A stretch of DNA of 64,000 bases. Origin: Chitinophaga fulva. Lineage in GTDB: Bacteria; Bacteroidota; Bacteroidia; Chitinophagales; Chitinophagaceae. Location of the stretch: positions 2,666,810 through 2,730,809 of the forward strand of contig NZ_JABBGC010000001.1 in NCBI RefSeq assembly GCF_012927205.1. The letters run 5' to 3'. The translations under genes were made by a program, and so were the position numbers. The notes beneath the pieces are model-generated. The model was not told the DNA's origin and did not search any database. It was given only the letters and a program-made list of their open reading frames with translations. Positions 16,695-24,953 of this stretch are shown here, piece by piece. Position 1 is the stretch's first letter; each line of letters opens with the position of its first letter.

Positions 16695-17750
16695 TCAGAG
16701 AACATTGATTTTTATTTCCAGGTAAACAACAAACTGGTCTGTTGTTTCTTTTATTGTCAGGATGTGCTGGTCCGGATAGAGGAGGGCCAGTCTTTTTTGT
16801 ACGTTGGCCAGTCCTATTCCTTTGTGGGGCGAGGTTCCTTCAGGTCCGGAGGGGCTTTGTTCTTTACTGTTTTTAACGATAAAAAAGAGGGTATTCTCTT
16901 CCACTAAAAGATCTATACGGATAAAGTTAGGTTGATCGGTAAACTGGGACACATGTTTGAAGGCATTTTCTACAAAGGGTGTAAGGATCAGCGGAGAGAT
17001 GTAACACAGTGGTAGATGTGGTTCCCAGTTGCAGGTTACTTTCAGTTCATTACAGCGTCGCTTATTTTCCACATTAACATAATTCTGCAGGTAGAAGATC
17101 TCCTGTTGTAATGGTATGGCTGGTTTGGAGGCATCATAGAGCTGATACCGCAAGATATCGGAGAATTCCAGTACCATGTCTGCCGCCTGCTTGGCATCTC
17201 TTTCTATCAGTACATGAATACTGTTCATCATATTGAACATAAAATGTGGATTCAGCTGGTCACGCAGCAGTGTCAGTTCTGCTTCCAGGTGGGTGGTGCG
17301 GAGCTGTTCGTGATCAATCAGGGTTTTAGCATATTCCTGGTAAAAGCGGATACCACAGATCGTTCCGCTGGTGAAAAGCATCCCGATAAAGAGGCCGGGA
17401 AACATGGTCTGTAAGCCACACGTCTGCGGGGCTGCCATTACTTTTCTGACACTGTTGCATAACGTTGGTAAACTTAAATACACCGTGATCAAACTGGTCA
17501 GGAGACAGATGATCACTGCCAGCAATGCGAACAGAAGCATCTTCCGGTGCTTTATAAAGAAGGGGAGCAGCCAGTAGCAGAGTAAAAAAGTAATGAACGT
17601 ACCGGGGACTGACTCCATCAGCCCCAACTGAAGTGCCTCCCGGTCGGGAAGCCCCTGCATACGGACTTGTAGGTAGGTGAGTCCCATGTCCATTGCCCAG
17701 ATAATGAGGATGACAGGCCAGGTTTTTATCAGGAAGAATGGCTTAGGCAT
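16695..17750 (-). CDS. LytS/YpdA-type sensor histidine kinase
   Basis: The 351-residue protein carries four likely membrane helices in residues ~10-135, short loops and no recognisable extracellular sensor domain. A cytoplasmic helix leads to the His_kinase motif of the LytS class, LRDQLNPHFMFNMMNSIH, with the phospho-acceptor H169, and then an ATPase domain with a N-box-like PFVENAFKH and a G-rich segment GIGLANVQKRL near the end. This is the kinase that would phosphorylate the LytTR regulator encoded 14 bp downstream. The stimulus is unknown; with so little outside the membrane, an in-membrane or envelope signal is plausible. The start at 17750 gives a sensible N-terminus. Confidence 0.93.
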   Translation of the reverse strand: MPKPFFLIKTWPVILIIWAMDMGLTYLQVRMQGLPDREALQLGLMESVPGTFITFLLCYWLLPFFIKHRKMLLFALLAVIICLLTSLITVYLSLPTLCNSVRKVMAAPQTCGLQTMFPGLFIGMLFTSGTICGIRFYQEYAKTLIDHEQLRTTHLEAELTLLRDQLNPHFMFNMMNSIHVLIERDAKQAADMVLEFSDILRYQLYDASKPAIPLQQEIFYLQNYVNVENKRRCNELKVTCNWEPHLPLCYISPLILTPFVENAFKHVSQFTDQPNFIRIDLLVEENTLFFIVKNSKEQSPSGPEGTSPHKGIGLANVQKRLALLYPDQHILTIKETTDQFVVYLEIKINVL

Positions 17751-18041
17751 CTGTCTGTTTTAGTGCAAAAAAATAAAAAAAAACCAAATTAGATGCGATT
17801 CTGAGAATACTTAACGCGCTTTTATCGCAGATCATATAGCATTTATGCACTTTAATCAGCAATTCCGGTAGGGTGGTCAAAATTCATATAGCCGGGTAGG
17901 TATTCTCTCTTTCTTTGCATGTGTAAACCGGAAACCAGTAGCAGAGAAGGAAGAACAGCGCTTCCTGTTTTGTACTGTGCATTGGCGCCTTTGCCCTATT
18001 AATAAACCATTTGTCTAAGTAAAAACCTAAACTGCAATTTT

Positions 18042-18962
18042 ATGAAACATCGCAAAATGGAGCGAGGAATTAATCAGCCCAGACTATTTACGGCCCTGTT
18101 GACGGTCGCGCTGCTGGCAGGAGCTGCCTGCAATAAGGTCCCCTTGCCTGAATCCGGCAGCGGCACCGGCACGGGTGGAAAAAATCCTCCTACCACACCC
18201 GCTCCGGCTCCAGGTCTGCTGACCCGTATCAATATTGGCGGCAGCAACGGACTCATTCAGCTGATCAGCTACAACCAGCAACTGCAACCTGTTGTGATTA
18301 TCCAGTATGCCGGTAATCTGTTAACAGAAAAAGATTCTATTGTTTACGACGCCAACGGTAAACTGCAAAAAGTGTTGAATTATTCTCCTGACTTCCTGTC
18401 TGCCGGAAAATTTAGTTTGTCCGGTAATACCAAATTTGAATGGGACGCTAAAGGAAATATCTCAAGGAAAACAAGCTACGAGCAGGAAACAGGAAAGGTG
18501 GAAGAAGACGAACAATACACCTATGATGATAGCGGTAAGCTGGCTACTGTCACCTCGGTGACAAGTGGCGTTGCCAATCTGAAGTTTGTTACTGCGTATT
18601 CCTATGAGCAGAAAAACATCAATAAGGAAACGGTAACTGACGGAGCAAAGGTGATTTCTCAATTGTTGGTGGCCGGTTTCGATAAGCACCCCACTTATAT
18701 CACCCATCCGCTGCTGCGCTATTTGTTGGAGGGCGCCGGACATGAAGCGTTCAGCGATCAAAACCCACTGGAAACAAGAAAAATCCAGTATGTTACCCTG
18801 AGCGGCAAACAGGATTCCATTGTAACAGTTCAGAAGAATACTTATGAATATAACAATGCCAGCCGTCCGGTAAAGGTGAATTTCACCAGCACTATTTACA
18901 ATATCGGTAATCAGCAGCCCACCACCAGTAAAGGTAATATTGGTTACGAATACAGTAAGTAG
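18042..18962 (+). CDS. Lipoprotein with YD-like repeats
   Basis: The N-terminus (MKHRKMERGINQPRLFTALL, then a hydrophobic stretch and LAGAAC) is a lipoprotein signal with acylated C30, followed by a Gly/Thr/Pro-rich linker that would let the body stand off the membrane. The rest has repeated short phrases (YDANGKLQKVLNY, FEWDAKGNISRKTSY, YTYDDSGKLATVTSV, YEYNNASRPVKVNF) that resemble the beta strands of YD/RHS-type or DUF4595-type proteins. It is probably an outer-membrane-anchored beta-sheet protein of unknown function. It stands alone, transcribed away from the kinase gene, and is followed by a good terminator at 18984, so it is monocistronic. Confidence 0.75.
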   Translation: MKHRKMERGINQPRLFTALLTVALLAGAACNKVPLPESGSGTGTGGKNPPTTPAPAPGLLTRINIGGSNGLIQLISYNQQLQPVVIIQYAGNLLTEKDSIVYDANGKLQKVLNYSPDFLSAGKFSLSGNTKFEWDAKGNISRKTSYEQETGKVEEDEQYTYDDSGKLATVTSVTSGVANLKFVTAYSYEQKNINKETVTDGAKVISQLLVAGFDKHPTYITHPLLRYLLEGAGHEAFSDQNPLETRKIQYVTLSGKQDSIVTVQKNTYEYNNASRPVKVNFTSTIYNIGNQQPTTSKGNIGYEYSK

Positions 18963-18983
18963 GCTATCAAGTTATCTAGTGGA

Positions 18984-19020
18984 CAAGGGCATCCGGCTGG
19001 TCCGGATGCTCTTGCTTTTT
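18984..19020 (+). terminator. Rho-independent terminator after the YD lipoprotein gene
   Basis: A 13-bp stem (CAAGGGCATCCGG with CCGGATGCTCTTG, one G-T wobble) closes a 5-base loop and is followed by CTTTTT. It begins 21 bp after the stop codon. Confidence 0.85.
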
Positions 19021-19045
19021 CGGAAAGCGGTGTGTTCCCGGGGGA

Positions 19046-19399
19046 TCATGACCCGGTCTCTATGACAAAAGCCTTAAGCGCTGCCATTTTACCGTCACGA
19101 AACTGCCAGACGTCACAGTAGGTGTAATTGACCTCTACTCCGTTTTCGTTTTTCATACTGATTTTGCCGAGTGCTGTCACAAACTCGCCTTCGGCAATTA
19201 TGTTTTCGACCATGAACTTTGGCGGCTCGACATAGGTTGTTGCCATATACTGTCGAACGGCTTCCTTCCCCTGTAGTATCCTGTCGCCTACAAATGTCCA
19301 TGTCACATCGTCAGTGCAGAAAAATAGAAAACCCTCATTGTCCCCTTCCGCGACAGCCGCGTTTGCCTTTTCCAGTATTGTTTTATTGTGCTGATTCAT
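19046..19399 (-). CDS. SnoaL/NTF2-like domain protein
   Basis: The frame is open further upstream, but the ATG at 19399 (MNQHNKTILEKANAAVAEGD) gives the usual length of 117 residues and the usual N-terminal helix of this fold. Visible features are F-x-D-DVTW in the first strand region, the loop E-FMVENIIAEGEFV, and the ending C-DVWQFRDGKMAALKAFV, all typical of SnoaL-like proteins that form a cone-shaped pocket. The family covers isomerases, cyclases and proteins without a known reaction, so no substrate can be named. It is divergent from a second SnoaL-like gene 197 bp away, which suggests a shared regulatory region or an old duplication. Confidence 0.8.
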   Translation of the reverse strand: MNQHNKTILEKANAAVAEGDNEGFLFFCTDDVTWTFVGDRILQGKEAVRQYMATTYVEPPKFMVENIIAEGEFVTALGKISMKNENGVEVNYTYCDVWQFRDGKMAALKAFVIETGS

Positions 19400-19596
19400 G
19401 TGGTATGCTGTTTTGATGATGGATGAGGCATCAAAAGGCGCTCCACAAATAAAGGGATTGAGTAGCTTATGCCATTCTATAATGCCGTTAGCGGTTGCCT
19501 TCCCGGCAATATCATTTTTGTGTGATTTCATGGAAGTGCATATACAGGGAGACACTATTTGTCAGATCTTTATTTTTTTGAAAAACAGCATTGTCC

Positions 19597-20025
19597 ATGA
19601 GCCAACAACACCCTAATCTGGAAATTATCGGTAAATTTTTTGAAGCCTATAGCAAGTTTGACGCTGAAGCGATGAAAGAAGTCGTGGCAGAAGACGTTAA
19701 ATGGACGATCCCCGGGCATCATCCCATGAGTGGTACTAAAGTAGGTATCACAGAAGTCCTGGCCTACTTCTCAAAGCTAAGCGAATCAGGATTCAAGGCG
19801 GATCCTATTGTATTGGGCGTAAATGACGACTACGTAATTGATTGCCACCGCGGCTGGAGCAACCGGGAAGACGGCAACAATGTAGATATGTTATGGTGCC
19901 TGCTGTGGAAAATTAAAGATGGAAAAATTGTGGAGGTGGTAAATTTCGCGGCAGATCAGCATGAAGCAGACCGCTTCTTTTACAAGGCATACCAGCTGAA
20001 ACCTATTCAGGAAAGAATGGCCTGA
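19597..20025 (+). CDS. SnoaL/NTF2-like domain protein
   Basis: The true start is probably the ATG at 19597 (MSQQHPNLEIIGKFFEAYSK); the TTG two codons before it is less likely. The 142-residue protein shows the family signs: an FFEAYSKFD helix, DVKWTIPGHHPMSG, and a C-terminal region LLWKIKDGKIVEVVNFAADQ ending in DRFF. Like its divergent neighbour, it should have a small hydrophobic pocket, but the reaction cannot be inferred. A perfect terminator lies 26 bp after the stop. It is not a close copy of the neighbouring SnoaL-like gene, as the protein sequences share only scattered positions. Confidence 0.8.
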   Translation: MSQQHPNLEIIGKFFEAYSKFDAEAMKEVVAEDVKWTIPGHHPMSGTKVGITEVLAYFSKLSESGFKADPIVLGVNDDYVIDCHRGWSNREDGNNVDMLWCLLWKIKDGKIVEVVNFAADQHEADRFFYKAYQLKPIQERMA

Positions 20026-20050
20026 GTCAACCTTTCTGGGATAAAACAGG

Positions 20051-20090
20051 AAAGCCGCTTAAATCACAGGATTTAAGCGGCTTTAATTTT
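20051..20090 (+). terminator. Rho-independent terminator after SnoaL-like gene
   Basis: A perfect 15-bp stem (AAAGCCGCTTAAATC with GATTTAAGCGGCTTT) with the 4-base loop ACAG is followed by AATTTT. The A-run on the left arm lets it work on the opposite strand as well. Confidence 0.92.
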
Positions 20091-20895
20091 CCGGGTTATT
20101 TGTATCAGATAAAACCTGGGTCTATTGCAAGGAATAGTTTGTTCATACGTCAAGTCGGGGCCACATACAGGCTGTACAGGTATGCAATCGCATCTTTTTG
20201 TATTTCTCGCACTGTAAGTTTGTCGGAAAAATGTAGTCATTGTCGATCCGGTAATCCTTGTCTCTTCCCATTTGCTCTATATGCGGATTCACAAGATTGG
20301 GCCATGGATAGTAATTTAAAGGAAATAAAAAAATGATACAACAGAAATAATAGCATCCATTACTACCAAACTTATGTTGTGAGCATTCTATCAGCCGTAT
20401 ACACCGTTTCAAATCGAAATGCCAACGCTTGTATTAATAAATGGAATCCCCTGCAAAGTCATTGCAGTGGCTGAATTAAAGGATTTAAAAAATTATTTAT
20501 TCATTCAAAAAAGTTATCTTCATAAAGGATATTAGTTCATTAACCATCAAGCTCATTTTAGCCGTAAGGATAACCCAACCCTATTGATCGGATTTATTAT
20601 TAATGATTTTTAACGTTAAAAGCAAATCTCGTTTCACATGTAACCCAACTATTCCGCTATCCTGTCAGTCGTTAACCATCAGCCATCTGCAAGAATTTTA
20701 CAGGCACGAGAGGCTTATACAAGCTATCACTACCAATTTAAAATTTTCATTAATCATGAAAATTACCGTAAGTATTTTCTCTTATGACCCTGTTATTAAT
20801 AATGTGCTGTAGAAACAATACAGGACGACAATGGGTACTGAGATACACTCAAAATTTGTATCATTATAATTAAACCCAATTAAACCCAAATCAAA
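20091..20895. other. Gene-free A+T-rich region
   Basis: About 800 bases hold no convincing gene. Open frames here are short, lack family-like content, and start with TTG or run over A+T-rich sequence. Near the right end the decamer AATTAAACCC occurs twice in tandem (about 20869-20888) just before the lipoprotein start, possibly in its leader. I see no RNA gene, repeat array or integrase remnant. Together with the next 4 kb it forms the most A+T-rich part of the window. Confidence 0.6.
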
Positions 20896-21705
20896 ATGAA
20901 AAGATTACTCTTTGCCTGCGCACTGGCGCTGGCCGCGCTATCCTCATGCCAGAAGAAAGCTGCAGAACAGGACATGGCTTCCAAAATTGTTTCTGCTTCG
21001 CAACAACGTGTTGCTGCTGCTATAGATGATGCTGCCAATCCTGCCAATCCCTATGACAAGATCGGTTACATCCACAACCAAAGCCTGCTCGCAACAAAGG
21101 ATGTATCATGGAACAGCAAGGATCAAACCTTTCCGCGTTTGTACGTTGCCTATGTAAACTTTGCGAATAGGAACTATCCTGGTACTGTTATTCCTGATCA
21201 GCAGAGTGCCAACATTGCTTCGGATGAACTGAAAGCAGATGCTGCAAATAATTTGATCAAGACGATTGCACAAGCAAAGTTGTCCGTTGAAGGAAAAGCT
21301 TACATGACGAAGCTGGTGGCTACTGTTAACCAGCATGACACTACCGATACCTGGGATACTTACAAACAGCGTATTGTAATCTTTGAGAAAGATGTGTTGT
21401 CAGATCCTCGTCTGCCAAAGGCGGATGCACAGTATGTCCTGGAAGCGGCATCTGTAGGCCGGTACTCCGTATTGTTCTGGACCAATCAATATTATGATGG
21501 CAATCCAGCTGGCAGCAACCCTAACGAAGCTCGCTTCATGGTCGCCGTGAACAACCCCGCAGCAAGAAGCTTTTGGGGCTGGTTAAAGGACAACTGGAAA
21601 CCACTCGTGAGAGTAGCACTTGCTGATCTCGGTGGTGCTGCAGGTGGCTGGATCGGTGCAGGCATAGCTAGTGGCGGATCTGCACTGGGACAAACATGGA
21701 ACTAA
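20896..21705 (+). CDS. Lipoprotein with hydrophobic glycine-rich C-terminus
   Basis: Residues 1-18 (MKRLLFACALALAALSSC) are a lipoprotein signal with C18 as the acylated residue. The middle (about 40-215) is polar and probably helical, with NYPGTVIPD, DQQSANIASD and a DTTDTWDTYKQRI segment, and a Tyr-rich WTNQYYDGNPAG stretch. The last ~40 residues change style sharply: W-rich FWGWLKDNWKPL followed by a Gly/Ala-rich hydrophobic helix (LADLGGAAGGWIGAGIASGG) resembling a glycine zipper, as in some pore-forming peptides and bacteriocin-like segments. I do not recognise a family. The gene stands alone between gene-poor regions. A contact-dependent antibacterial role would be speculation. Confidence 0.75.
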   Translation: MKRLLFACALALAALSSCQKKAAEQDMASKIVSASQQRVAAAIDDAANPANPYDKIGYIHNQSLLATKDVSWNSKDQTFPRLYVAYVNFANRNYPGTVIPDQQSANIASDELKADAANNLIKTIAQAKLSVEGKAYMTKLVATVNQHDTTDTWDTYKQRIVIFEKDVLSDPRLPKADAQYVLEAASVGRYSVLFWTNQYYDGNPAGSNPNEARFMVAVNNPAARSFWGWLKDNWKPLVRVALADLGGAAGGWIGAGIASGGSALGQTWN

Positions 21706-22083
21706 GGTCGCATACGGTCATCTGTTCAGGTAGGGGGCGGGCTAAAAAATATATTTTTCCCGCAAAGTAAAAAAGCCCCCGCAGTTAAGATCGTTTTGCT
21801 CAATGGTGTCAGATACCGTCGCAAAGTATGATTCTTGTTGCTTCTTTCGTTTTTTATTGGGTCATAAGAATCCTCAAAATAGCGTAACGTATTTCAGCAA
21901 CAGCAAAACCTGCATACAGGTTTTGCTGTTTTTTTATATCAGATCAGGGTTTCCTGCCAACGCCAACCGGAAAAAAGGATTTAAAAAGACTGGAAATATG
22001 CCGCGACTTTCGACAAAAACCTAAGTTAAATAGCCAGGCAACTAATTTTTTTTGAAAAAATTGGTGTTACAGATATTTTAGAG
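21706..22083. other. Intergenic region with two hairpins
   Basis: No convincing gene is present. A stem of GCGGG with CCCGC around an A/T-rich palindrome lies near 21736-21763 and may end the lipoprotein transcript. A much stronger terminator follows at 21901. Between them (about 21780-21900) is sequence with no clear coding capacity, which could be an uncharacterised small transcript or debris from a lost gene. Confidence 0.5.
21901..21935 (+). terminator. Strong rho-independent terminator
   Basis: A perfect 12-bp stem (CAGCAAAACCTG with CAGGTTTTGCTG), loop CATA, and a run of seven T. It lies almost 200 bp after the lipoprotein stop, so it may end a different transcript, perhaps a short RNA or a degraded gene in 21780-21900. 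Confidence 0.85.
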
Positions 22084-22272
22084 ATGGACGCAGAAAAATT
22101 GAGTAATTTAGAAATAATTCAAGATGGAAAGGAACACGCAAGCATTAAACCAACTGATGATTATCTGAAACGAAATAATATGAGTATGGGAGAAGCTTTA
22201 GATGATTGGAATGCGAAAGGAGATTCGCATCCCCTTAGTGTAGCACTTTCCAAAGTTGCAAATTATAAATAA
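22084..22272 (+). pseudogene. Small ORF, possible C-terminal remnant of a polymorphic toxin
   Basis: The frame opens after a stop at 22027 and reads FEKIGVTDILEMDAEKLSNL before running on to the stop at 22272; the ATG at 22084 gives 62 residues. The sequence is compact and charged, with KPTDDYLKRN, MGEALDDWNAKG and the ending HPLSVALSKVANYK, and looks more like the end of a larger globular domain than a whole small protein. It is followed after 6 bp by a 152-residue acidic protein. An orphan toxin tail followed by an immunity-like gene is a common arrangement in Bacteroidota toxin cassettes, which is the reason for this call. No catalytic motif is recognised. It may instead be an intact small gene of unknown function. 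Confidence 0.45.
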
Positions 22273-22278
22273 AATCTA

Positions 22279-22737
22279 ATGAATTTAAAATCATTCATAA
22301 ATAATGAAATTTTACGAATGGAAAACTATCTCAATACTTGTTTACTTAAAACAAGTATTGAATCATTAGTAAAGAAAGAGGTAATTTATGGAAGGAAAAA
22401 CAATTTCATACTTCATTCGCTTGAAGGAGGTAAAAAAGAAGTATTTACGTTTTCTATATCATATACATTCAAAGAGGACATAGAGGAGGAGAATGGACAG
22501 AGACCTAATGATATAACTTTAAGCATCATATTACAAATTAACGATAATAAGAATTGTAAAATTAATCAGGAAATTAGTTTTGGAACCGGGTTGGATGATA
22601 TTGAGTTCGAAGTAATAGATATAGATAATATAGCCAATGCAAACTTTGAACAAAGGTTTAATTTTGATGAACTTAGGGGAATTTTTGAAGTAAGTATTGT
22701 GAATTTTAATAAATTATTGGATGGTAACGTAAAATAA
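22279..22737 (+). CDS. Acidic unknown protein, candidate immunity protein
   Basis: The 152-residue product starts MNLKSFINNEILRMENYLNT and has no signal peptide or membrane helix. It is rich in Asp, Glu, Asn and Ile, with a central beta-like stretch (FTFSISYTFKED, ITLSIILQINDN) and an acidic segment (DDIEFEVIDIDNIANAN). I recognise no family. Its size, acidity, low G+C and position 6 bp after the short ORF fit an immunity protein of a polymorphic toxin system, but that is inference from context. It converges on the Septu-like operon, 58 bp away, and shares its A+T-rich composition, so it probably belongs to the same accessory stretch. Confidence 0.65.
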   Translation: MNLKSFINNEILRMENYLNTCLLKTSIESLVKKEVIYGRKNNFILHSLEGGKKEVFTFSISYTFKEDIEEENGQRPNDITLSIILQINDNKNCKINQEISFGTGLDDIEFEVIDIDNIANANFEQRFNFDELRGIFEVSIVNFNKLLDGNVK

Positions 22738-22795
22738 TATTATTTCATAAGCGATAGAGCAACCTTCGATTTGTATAAACATATGAGCAATCACT

Positions 22796-23452
22796 TTATA
22801 GCCTATCTGCGACCAAATCAAAAGCTGTGAAGAACTGGTAAAGGCGATTTTGTACTTGTGTTCTTGATTGTACCTGATATTCTACATCAAAAAACAATGG
22901 CTCAAGATAGTATTTACGGATATCAATAATAGGTTGAAAGTTGATACCGAGACAGGAAATATCTTTTCTGACCTGCTCCTGCACAGGGAATTCGAGCAGT
23001 CTGTTAGGGACAAATACATGGTGTGTGCGTTCATATTCCAGGTAAACCCGCGGGTCGTAATGCGGCATATCCGGTTTAAGCAATCCTGTTGGGATATTCG
23101 TCCTTTTTAACTTTACATTGATGTCGGAATCAATAACAAAGAAGTTATCCCAGCTCCATCCGTATTGTTCTTTTAAAGTAGCATCATAGTGGTCCAGCTG
23201 GCCTGAAAACGGAAATTTAGGGAACACGCCGTTAGCCCAATTCCCCGGACTAAACCTTGCCGGTTCCTGCAATAACCGCTCAGAATAGGCGCAGAGCCCT
23301 GCCTGTACCCATATCAGATTTGCTACGATATCATAATAGTATTTTCCTTTGGAGGAATTGTAGATAGTATGTTTTTCATTTTTTGCATTCAGGGTATCCA
23401 GCCATTTTTTATATTTTGTGGCCAGCATCAAACTTTTATCAATCTTTTGCAT
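22796..23452 (-). CDS. ptuB: PtuB-like HNH protein of a Septu-like defence pair, zinc site degenerate
   Basis: The 218-residue protein matches the plan of TIGR02646/PtuB HNH nucleases: LCAYSERLL near residues 53-61 (usually C-x-Y-C-E), the GQLDHYD motif with D87/H88, then YGWSWDNFF with N103, and D-x-NVKLKRTN with N112 in the place of the usual C-x-x-C-N-x-x-K. Thus the His and both Asn remain while three of the zinc-binding cysteines seem absent (C54 only). The fold may stand without zinc, or activity may be changed. The gene starts 7 bp after the ATPase gene on the same strand, which is the Septu order ptuA-ptuB. In that system an ATPase complex controls the nuclease, which attacks DNA or RNA of the infected cell. 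The symbol is given for resemblance only. Confidence 0.65.
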   Translation of the reverse strand: MQKIDKSLMLATKYKKWLDTLNAKNEKHTIYNSSKGKYYYDIVANLIWVQAGLCAYSERLLQEPARFSPGNWANGVFPKFPFSGQLDHYDATLKEQYGWSWDNFFVIDSDINVKLKRTNIPTGLLKPDMPHYDPRVYLEYERTHHVFVPNRLLEFPVQEQVRKDISCLGINFQPIIDIRKYYLEPLFFDVEYQVQSRTQVQNRLYQFFTAFDLVADRL

Positions 23453-23459
23453 GTATTGA

Positions 23460-24809
23460 TTATTCAGTTTTCCATGCCAGCTTTTGTGCCAGCACCTTAT
23501 AACGTGTAACTATTTCTTTTGCTTTTGGTGTTTTTAACCGTCCTTTTTCTTTTAATGTATCGATCTGGTTTTTTAACATTGTTAACTCAACAATAGCCTC
23601 TGTACGCATATCTGTACTGGTATCGTCTAAATCGAATATCTTTTTGAGGATAAGGTCGTAGTCGAGATAACGAGGGTCCACAAAATAATTATCAACATGA
23701 TTCTCTCCTTCATAATACAGATCACGATAGATATTCCAGTTCTTATCAAATTTCAATTCCACTATTTCCCAGGGTTCAAATGATGATGCGATGATAGGGG
23801 AATGTGTAGAGAAGAAAAACTGGCTGTCTGTTGTGAGGCTTAGATAATAATCAATAATTGTTCTTTGGAGATCGGGATATAATGATCTTTCCGGCTCATC
23901 ATATAGTATCTGGCATTTATTGGGTTGTAATAAATACAATGGCAGGGCGGAGAGCATCACCTGTTTGGTACCTGTGCTCAGTAAACCGTTTGGAACTTCA
24001 TTACCAGCAAAATCTTCTATCTTCAGAAATCCTATATCATCTTTTCCCTGAAAGTCCAGTTTCGTTTTAACGCGCAGGCCAAAGTTCTTTAAAAGGGGGT
24101 CTAGGCATTTATCTGCAATGTCCTGTACCGGACTTGGTGTTTCATTACGCCACTTTTCCAGTTTCTTAACAGCTTTTTGAATCGCTTTGATATCTGTAGC
24201 CTTTTCTGCAATATGAGAAATCTCCTGCCTGATTTTTATCTCTTCTTCCTGGTATTTCTGGATTTTGTTTAATATAATTGTCCATGTATTTACGGCAGAA
24301 TAAGATGAGAAATCGATATTAAATAGGTCTTGTAAGTCTAACAAGTCATCATGTTCTACCTCCAGTTTGTAGTCCAAATCCGCGGGAAAGTATATGGTGG
24401 CTGGTTTTATTACATCGGTATATGATATCCATTTTGATACCGCATTCTCAAATTCAACCTCAGTACCATTTTGGTAAATGGTATTCCAGTAGTAAGAGGT
24501 CTTTTTCTTCCCTTGGTCTGACTCATCCTCAAATCCAATTCGTTTGGAAGCAATAAAATCCTCAAATTCAAAACCGAGAGTGACTTGTTCAATTTGGGCC
24601 ATTGATCCAATCTCGTTGTATGAATGACTTCTGTGGGAAATGACAGATATCAACTTCAACAAGGTTGTCTTCCCGGTTCCGCTTTGCCCTATGATGCAAA
24701 CCTTATCTAAAGCCTTTCCTGCCTTCGGATGTCCTGCAGGGTAAGTAAGGTCTAGATGCAAATCTTTAAAATGATGCAGATCAGGAATTGTAATGCTTCT
24801 TACTTTCAT
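23460..24809 (-). CDS. ptuA: PtuA-like AAA/ABC-type ATPase of a Septu-like defence pair
   Basis: The 449-residue product has an ABC/SMC-type ATPase domain: Walker A GQSGTGKTT with K47, an intervening helical and coiled region (about 150-235, rich in K/E, KIQKYQEEEIKIRQEI), a signature-like LSTGTKQVML near 279, Walker B ILYDEPERSLYPD near 302, and the H-loop STHSPIIASSF near 335. After that comes a short C-terminal region ending in a basic helix (about 400-449, KGRLKTPKAKEIVTRYKVL). This is the plan of PtuA and of related RloC-like/OLD-like defence ATPases. Together with the HNH-like gene 7 bp downstream it forms a Septu-type pair. The start ATG at 24809 gives MKVRSITIPDLHHFKDLHLD, normal for the family. 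Transcription runs away from tRNA-Lys. Confidence 0.75.
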   Translation of the reverse strand: MKVRSITIPDLHHFKDLHLDLTYPAGHPKAGKALDKVCIIGQSGTGKTTLLKLISVISHRSHSYNEIGSMAQIEQVTLGFEFEDFIASKRIGFEDESDQGKKKTSYYWNTIYQNGTEVEFENAVSKWISYTDVIKPATIYFPADLDYKLEVEHDDLLDLQDLFNIDFSSYSAVNTWTIILNKIQKYQEEEIKIRQEISHIAEKATDIKAIQKAVKKLEKWRNETPSPVQDIADKCLDPLLKNFGLRVKTKLDFQGKDDIGFLKIEDFAGNEVPNGLLSTGTKQVMLSALPLYLLQPNKCQILYDEPERSLYPDLQRTIIDYYLSLTTDSQFFFSTHSPIIASSFEPWEIVELKFDKNWNIYRDLYYEGENHVDNYFVDPRYLDYDLILKKIFDLDDTSTDMRTEAIVELTMLKNQIDTLKEKGRLKTPKAKEIVTRYKVLAQKLAWKTE

Positions 24810-24905
24810 TACATTGGATTTAGTCGGGAATACAAAATAAGATTACGTAAGATAAATTTCTTTAGCTATTTGTGGTCAAACAATATAACAATTTTTGCCC
24901 AGCTT

Positions 24906-24942
24906 TAAATAAAGAAGGCCTGCACTCTCGCGCAGGCCTTTC
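24906..24942 (-). terminator. Terminator of tRNA-Lys
   Basis: A 9-bp stem (AAGGCCTGC with GCAGGCCTT) with an 8-base loop sits just after the tRNA on the minus strand and is followed there by CTTTATTT. Confidence 0.8.
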
Positions 24943-24953
24943 TCGAATTTCTG

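Noticed and set aside
20100..20336. 78-codon frame in the gene-free region
   Set aside because: Starts with TTG, lacks family signs and lies after a strong terminator in A+T-rich sequence.
21803..22024. 73-codon frame over the terminator region
   Set aside because: It reads through the hairpin with a strong T run and has no plausible protein content.
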